15,198 bases of DNA from Thermococcus sp. (GTDB lineage: Archaea > Methanobacteriota_B > Thermococci > Thermococcales > Thermococcaceae), in NCBI GenBank assembly GCA_011050175.1, contig DRGF01000138.1:1-15198 (forward strand), written 5' to 3'. Every line of letters starts with the position of its first letter. Within the stretch, counting starts at the first letter, position 1. Below are positions 11,746 through 15,198 of the stretch, piece by piece. The notes beneath the pieces were generated by a model. It saw only the letters and a list, made by a program, of their open reading frames with translations, did no database searches and was not told the origin of the DNA. The translations under genes and the position numbers were made by a program.

Positions 11746-13340
11746 ACGGGGAAGCGATCCTCCCTTACCTCATAATCATCCCGCTCTTTGGAGCGTTTGC
11801 AATGCCCATAGTGAGCCTCGCTGGGAAAAAGGCGAGGGAAGCATGGGCGGTAATCATAAGTGCCCTGACTCTGGTCGTAGCCTCGGCCGTATTCTACCAC
11901 GTCTGGAAGACCAAAGAAATCATAGTCTACACCCTTGGCGCGAAGACGCCGTTCGGCCAGGGGGTTGGCTTCCCGATCAGAATAGTCTGGGAAGTTGACC
12001 TCTTCGGCGCAATAATGGTGCTGACCGTGGCGTTCGTCTCGCTGATGGCAGTGCTCTACTCCCTCGGCTACATGAAGCACGACACCGGGCTTGAGAAGTA
12101 CTACACGCTCATACTCATACTCGAGCTCGGAATGCTCGGCATAGCCATAACCGGTGACCTGTTCAACTTCTACGTCTTCCTCGAAATCATGAGCATAGCC
12201 AGCTACGCCCTCGTTGCCTTCAGGAACGACACGTGGGAGGGCATTGAGGCCGGCGTGAAGTACATGTTCGTCGGTTCAATAGCAGGGTCATTCATCCTCC
12301 TCGGCATAGCGCTCCTCTACGGCCAGTACGGAACCCTCACCATGGGGTACATAGCGGTTAAAATCGCCGAGAACCCGACCGTCACCGCCAAGGTCGCACT
12401 GGCCCTCTTCATAGCGGGACTGCTCTTCAAGAGCGGTGCTTCACCGGTTCACATGTGGCTGGCAGATGCACACCCCGCGGCCCCCAGCAGCATCTCGGCA
12501 ATGCTTTCAGGTCTGGTCATCAAGGTCGGTGGAATCTACGCGATGGCGAGGATACTCTTCAGCATCTACAGCCCGATGGCCCACAGCATCGTGCTTAAAG
12601 CGTACCTCCAGCCCTACATCAACATGAGCGCGATAGGATGGCTCATCATCATATTCGCCAGCTTGACGCTGATAATCGGCAACGCAATGGCCGTAATCCA
12701 GACCGACATGAAGAGGCTTCTGGCCTACTCCTCCGTGGGACAGATAGGCTACATCCTCCTCGGCCTTGGAATAGGCCTGGCGGCTTACGGAACCCAGACG
12801 GGCGAGGTCGCCCTGGCGGGTGCAATCTACCACACCGTAAACCACGCCATCATGAAGGCCCTCCTGTTCCTTGTCGCAGGTGTCGTAATACACGAGGTCG
12901 GCACGAGGAACCTGAACGAGCTGAGCGGACTTGCGAAGACCATGCCGAAGACCACCTTCGCGTTCCTCATCGGAGCCGCTGCCATAGTCGGCCTCCCACC
13001 GCTGAACGGCTTCGCAAGCAAGTGGCTCATCTACGAGAGCTCGGCGGTCTTCAACCCAGTCCTCGGCGCGATAGCCATAATCGGAACAGCTTTCTGTACC
13101 GCCGCCTACGTCAGGGTGCTCTACACGTTCTTCGGCAGGCCGAGCGAGAGGGTAGCGAACGCCAGAGACCCCGAGACCTCAATGATGCTCCCAATGCTCC
13201 TGCTCGTGCTCGCGATAGTCATCATGGGACTCCTCCCGTGGCAGATAAGCGACAAGGTGATGATACCCACGGCCAGGATGCTGGAGCAGTTCAAGTTCGA
13301 GTACATAAACGCCCTGATGAGCCTCGCAGGGGGTGCGTGA
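11742..13340 (+). CDS. mbhH: Membrane-bound hydrogenase subunit MbhH (MrpD/NuoL-M-N-like proton-translocating subunit), 532 aa
   Basis: MbhH is the large antiporter-like subunit, expected to have 14 membrane helices and to move protons when ferredoxin is oxidised. The Proton_antipo_M domain covers about 135-430. Characteristic residues are visible: Glu148 in FLEIMS (helix 5), Lys230 in LLFKSGASPVHMWLADAH (helix 7, with nearby histidines 237 and 244), Lys261 in VIKVGG (helix 8), and DMKRLLAYSSVGQIGYILLG in the central region. A later lysine in GFASKWLIYES sits in the C-terminal half-channel. All key charged residues of the family are retained, so the channel should be functional. It starts in an ATGA overlap with mbhG. 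The next gene begins after a single intervening base, marking the end of the strict-overlap series. Confidence 0.95.
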   Translation: MNGEAILPYLIIIPLFGAFAMPIVSLAGKKAREAWAVIISALTLVVASAVFYHVWKTKEIIVYTLGAKTPFGQGVGFPIRIVWEVDLFGAIMVLTVAFVSLMAVLYSLGYMKHDTGLEKYYTLILILELGMLGIAITGDLFNFYVFLEIMSIASYALVAFRNDTWEGIEAGVKYMFVGSIAGSFILLGIALLYGQYGTLTMGYIAVKIAENPTVTAKVALALFIAGLLFKSGASPVHMWLADAHPAAPSSISAMLSGLVIKVGGIYAMARILFSIYSPMAHSIVLKAYLQPYINMSAIGWLIIIFASLTLIIGNAMAVIQTDMKRLLAYSSVGQIGYILLGLGIGLAAYGTQTGEVALAGAIYHTVNHAIMKALLFLVAGVVIHEVGTRNLNELSGLAKTMPKTTFAFLIGAAAIVGLPPLNGFASKWLIYESSAVFNPVLGAIAIIGTAFCTAAYVRVLYTFFGRPSERVANARDPETSMMLPMLLLVLAIVIMGLLPWQISDKVMIPTARMLEQFKFEYINALMSLAGGA

Positions 13341-13341
13341 A

Positions 13342-13689
13342 ATGTTTGGCTACTGGGACGCCCTTTACTTCGTCTTCATCTTTATTATCGGTCTGATCCT
13401 GGCATGGCTGCTGAACGAGTGGGCCAAGAAGTCCGGAATGGGCACGAGGGAAACCGGCGACGGCACAAAGATATTCATCAGCGGTGAAGACCCTGATAAA
13501 GTTGTTCCGGGCTTTGAGCACCTTGAGGGCCACTTCACAGGCAAGAACGTCATGTGGGGCCTCACATACGCCCTCAAGAGGTTCTTCAGAGTCCTCAGGG
13601 ACGACCACACCGGCCTGCTCACGGATTACGTAAGCTACCTGCTCATAACGACCGGTTTCGTGCTCGGAGTGATACTGATCTGGGGGTGA
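13342..13689 (+). CDS. mbhI: Membrane-bound hydrogenase subunit MbhI (linker subunit), 115 aa
   Basis: MbhI is a small two-helix protein that, in the Pyrococcus complex, joins the antiporter module to the hydrogenase module. Helices lie at about residues 6-24 and 94-114. The hydrophilic middle has KIFISGEDPDKVVPGFEHLEG, then HFTGKNVMWGLTYALKRFFRVLRDDHTG, which probably forms an amphipathic helix along the membrane surface. The start ATG at 13342 is preferred over an in-frame GTG at 13333 that lies within mbhH and has no ribosome-binding site of its own; GGGGTG about 6 nt before the ATG supports it. One base separates it from mbhH and four from mbhJ, whose GGTGAT site overlaps the mbhI stop codon. 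Confidence 0.9.
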   Translation: MFGYWDALYFVFIFIIGLILAWLLNEWAKKSGMGTRETGDGTKIFISGEDPDKVVPGFEHLEGHFTGKNVMWGLTYALKRFFRVLRDDHTGLLTDYVSYLLITTGFVLGVILIWG

Positions 13690-13693
13690 TTGA

Positions 13694-14221
13694 ATGAGCA
13701 TCAAAGTTCCATCTGACCAGAACAAAACAAACGGGGCCGCGAGCGAGCGTGAGAAGCTAGAGAAGAGGATAGCCCAGCTGTGCCGCTTCATTGGAAGGTC
13801 ACCCTGGGTATTCCACGTAAACAGTGGCTCCTGCAACGGCTGTGACATCGAAATCATAGCCGCCCTGACCCCGCGCTACGATGCCGAGCGCTTTGGTGTC
13901 AAGCTCGTCGGCTCACCGAGGCACGCCGACGTGCTTCTAGTCACAGGGCCCGTCACAGACCAGAGCCTCGAAAGGGTCAAGCTCGTCTACGAGCAGACCC
14001 CAGACCCCAAGATAGTCATAGCCGTCGGGGCCTGCCCAACAGGTGGTAGCGTGTTCTACGAGAGCCCCTTCACAAACGCACCGCTGAGCAACGTTATTCC
14101 CGTGGACGTCTACGTGCCGGGGTGCCCACCGAGGCCCGAAGCTATCCTCCACGGCGTCGTCCTGGCCCTTGAGAAGCTGGCTAAAATCCTGAAAGGCGAA
14201 GTCCCGGAGGGTGAAGAGTGA
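13694..14221 (+). CDS. mbhJ: Membrane-bound [NiFe] hydrogenase small subunit MbhJ, [4Fe-4S] protein (175 aa)
   Basis: MbhJ passes electrons from the ferredoxin-side clusters to the [NiFe] site. It is homologous to NuoB and to small subunits of group 4 hydrogenases. It lacks a signal peptide, as expected for the cytoplasmic arm. The proximal cluster ligands are Cys47 and Cys50 in GSCNGCDIE, Cys114 in GACPTGG and Cys144 in PGCPPRPE; all four are present. The N-terminal 25 residues are polar and variable. The ATG at 13694 is preceded by GGGGGTGAT (spacing 3 nt), which overlaps the mbhI stop. Its own stop overlaps the mbhK start by one base (TGATG). Confidence 0.95.
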   Translation: MSIKVPSDQNKTNGAASEREKLEKRIAQLCRFIGRSPWVFHVNSGSCNGCDIEIIAALTPRYDAERFGVKLVGSPRHADVLLVTGPVTDQSLERVKLVYEQTPDPKIVIAVGACPTGGSVFYESPFTNAPLSNVIPVDVYVPGCPPRPEAILHGVVLALEKLAKILKGEVPEGEE

Positions 14222-14790
14222 TGACTGACGATAACGTAATCATGGAGAAGGTTGAGGTTAAGGAACCGACCAAGGAAGACCTCGTCGCCGAGGCCATAAA
14301 GAACCGCTTCCCCAGCGCGGAGGTCGAGATAAAGGAGAACAAGTGGGGCAAGAGGCGTGTCTGGGTGAGAGTCCCGAGGGAGGACTACAAGGCGCTCATG
14401 AAGTTCATCGTTGAGCTCGACCCTGAGGCCCACTACTCAATAGGCATCGAGCAGGACTACGGCGAGGAGCTGGGTTACATGAGCCACATCCTTATAAACT
14501 ACGAGGAGGCTCCGGGAGTTTCACTGCTCGTCGAGGTCAGGGCGCCCAAGGACGACCCCGTAATTCCCGACATCAGCGACGTCTTCCCGATAGCCGTCCA
14601 GTACGAGAGGGAAGCGGCCGAGATGATGGGCATAGTCTTCGAGGGAATCCCCGACAGCAGGAGGCTCTTCCTCCCGGACGACTTCCCGGAGGGCATCTAC
14701 CCGCTCAGGCTCGACGAGAAGGGCATCTCGGAGGAGGCCGTCAAGAACGCCGGGCATCCCTATTACATTAAGGGAGGTGCAAAGAAATGA
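14221..14790 (+). CDS. mbhK: Membrane-bound hydrogenase subunit MbhK (NuoC-like, 30 kDa subunit family), 189 aa
   Basis: MbhK is a soluble subunit of the hydrogenase arm, homologous to NuoC, and has a structural role beside MbhL. The first 35 residues are acidic and charged, without membrane helices. The family domain spans about 45-165 and includes the signature VQYEREAAEMMGIVFEGIPD (about 127-146), followed by RRLFLPDDFPEGIYPLR. These correspond to the ExE(R/A)E-x-x-D-(L/M)-F/M-G-I pattern of the 30 kDa family. The ATG at 14221 is chosen over an adjacent GTG at 14218, because GGTGAA then has the normal spacing of 5 nt. It ends in an ATGA overlap with mbhL. Confidence 0.93.
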   Translation: MTDDNVIMEKVEVKEPTKEDLVAEAIKNRFPSAEVEIKENKWGKRRVWVRVPREDYKALMKFIVELDPEAHYSIGIEQDYGEELGYMSHILINYEEAPGVSLLVEVRAPKDDPVIPDISDVFPIAVQYEREAAEMMGIVFEGIPDSRRLFLPDDFPEGIYPLRLDEKGISEEAVKNAGHPYYIKGGAKK

Positions 14791-15198
14791 CCGAGAAGGT
14801 CGAGTACTGGGTAAAGGTTCCAATCGGCCCAATTCACCCGGGCCTTGAGGAGCCCGAGAAGTTCATACTCACCCTCGACGGCGAGAGGATAATCAACGTT
14901 GACGTCAAGCTCGGTTACAACCTTCGCGGAATCCAGTGGATAGCGTACCGGAGGAACTACGTCCAGATGATGTACCTGGTAGAGAGAATCTGCGGCATCT
15001 GCTCATTCTCGCACAACCACACCTACAGCAGGGCCGTCGAGGAAGCGGCAGGCATAGAGGTGCCTGAGAGGGCCGAGTACATACGCGCCATAGTGGGTGA
15101 GCTGGAGAGGCTCCACTCCCACCTGCTCAACCTAGGTGTTGTCGGCCACGACATAGGCTACGACACGGTTCTCCACCTCACATGGCTGGCGCGTGAGA
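14787..15198 (+). CDS. mbhL: Membrane-bound [NiFe] hydrogenase large (catalytic) subunit MbhL, 3' end cut by window
   Basis: MbhL is the catalytic subunit that reduces protons to H2, homologous to NuoD. Only the first 137 residues are visible. They include VPIGPIHPGLEEPEKF near the N-terminus and the first nickel-binding motif, ERICGICSFSH, with Cys69 and Cys72. The ELERLHSHLLNLG helix follows near residues 110-122. The second nickel-binding CxxC and the C-terminal processing site lie beyond the right edge. The RxCGxC motif distinguishes this from the sulfane reductase Mbs/Mbx, whose MbxL lacks those cysteines. It starts by an ATGA overlap with mbhK behind a GGGAGGTG site. No formate dehydrogenase or CO dehydrogenase gene is seen here, so the ferredoxin-linked Mbh type is the best call. 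Confidence 0.95.
   Translation, partial: MTEKVEYWVKVPIGPIHPGLEEPEKFILTLDGERIINVDVKLGYNLRGIQWIAYRRNYVQMMYLVERICGICSFSHNHTYSRAVEEAAGIEVPERAEYIRAIVGELERLHSHLLNLGVVGHDIGYDTVLHLTWLARE

Noticed and set aside
12638..13396. A 252-codon open frame on the plus strand inside mbhH
   Set aside because: It is a shifted frame of mbhH, with Arg/His/Pro-rich nonsense composition. mbhH retains all conserved residues across the region, so there is no frameshift.
14787..15198. Assigning the cluster to the sulfane reductase Mbs/Mbx
   Set aside because: The large subunit retains the nickel-binding RxCGxC motif, the operon has the mbhA-L order, and the upstream region bears the SurR activator-type site of mbh.

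Overview
The window looks like chromosomal DNA of a hyperthermophilic archaeon of the order Thermococcales, most probably Thermococcus. Evidence is the gene order of a complete-looking Mbh-type energy-converting hydrogenase operon, archaeal BRE/TATA promoters placed about 26 bp before inferred transcript starts, GGTGAT/GGTGGT ribosome-binding sites 3-4 nt before start codons, very short intergenic gaps, and a promoter carrying the SurR sulfur-response motif found in Pyrococcus and Thermococcus. No rRNA, tRNA, CRISPR array, insertion sequence or integration scar was seen.

Left part (1-8928), small mostly independent units. A truncated S9 (acylaminoacyl-peptidase/prolyl-oligopeptidase type) gene runs off the left edge on the minus strand. 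It is divergent from a small four-helix membrane protein. That gene converges, with a 36-bp antisense overlap, on a small atypical protein-kinase-fold gene. The kinase gene is divergent from a 75-residue stand-alone Lrp/AsnC ligand-binding domain. Next, on the minus strand, come a PhoU-like DUF47 protein and a PHO4-family phosphate permease (two-gene operon), preceded on the same strand by a secreted lipoprotein metallophosphoesterase. Together these look like a phosphate-acquisition locus. A small cupin converges on the radical-SAM tRNA methylthiotransferase of the archaeal/eukaryotic e-MtaB type, followed by a three-helix membrane protein of unknown function and a stand-alone TRAM-domain protein with an unusual structured leader.

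Intergenic region 8929-9264 is the longest gap. It holds the TRAM promoter and leader on one side and the mbh control region on the other, including two overlapping copies of the extended SurR motif (GTTn3AACn5GTT) at 9131-9161.

Right part (9265-15198) is the mbh operon on the plus strand: mbhA-mbhK complete and mbhL cut by the right edge. MbhA-G resemble Mrp antiporter subunits (MrpE, F, G, the C-terminal part of A, B, C), MbhH is the MrpD/NuoN-like proton channel, MbhI is the linker, and MbhJ, K, L are the [NiFe] hydrogenase arm. In characterised relatives the complex oxidises reduced ferredoxin, evolves H2, and builds a Na+ gradient used for ATP synthesis. mbhL shows the RxCGxC nickel-binding motif, which separates it from the related sulfane reductase (Mbs/Mbx). 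Genes for MbhM and MbhN would be expected beyond the window.

No plainly new system is visible. The most rewarding spots are the tandem SurR site, the structured TRAM leader, the interleaved divergent promoters, the unusual phosphoesterase and the small kinase.
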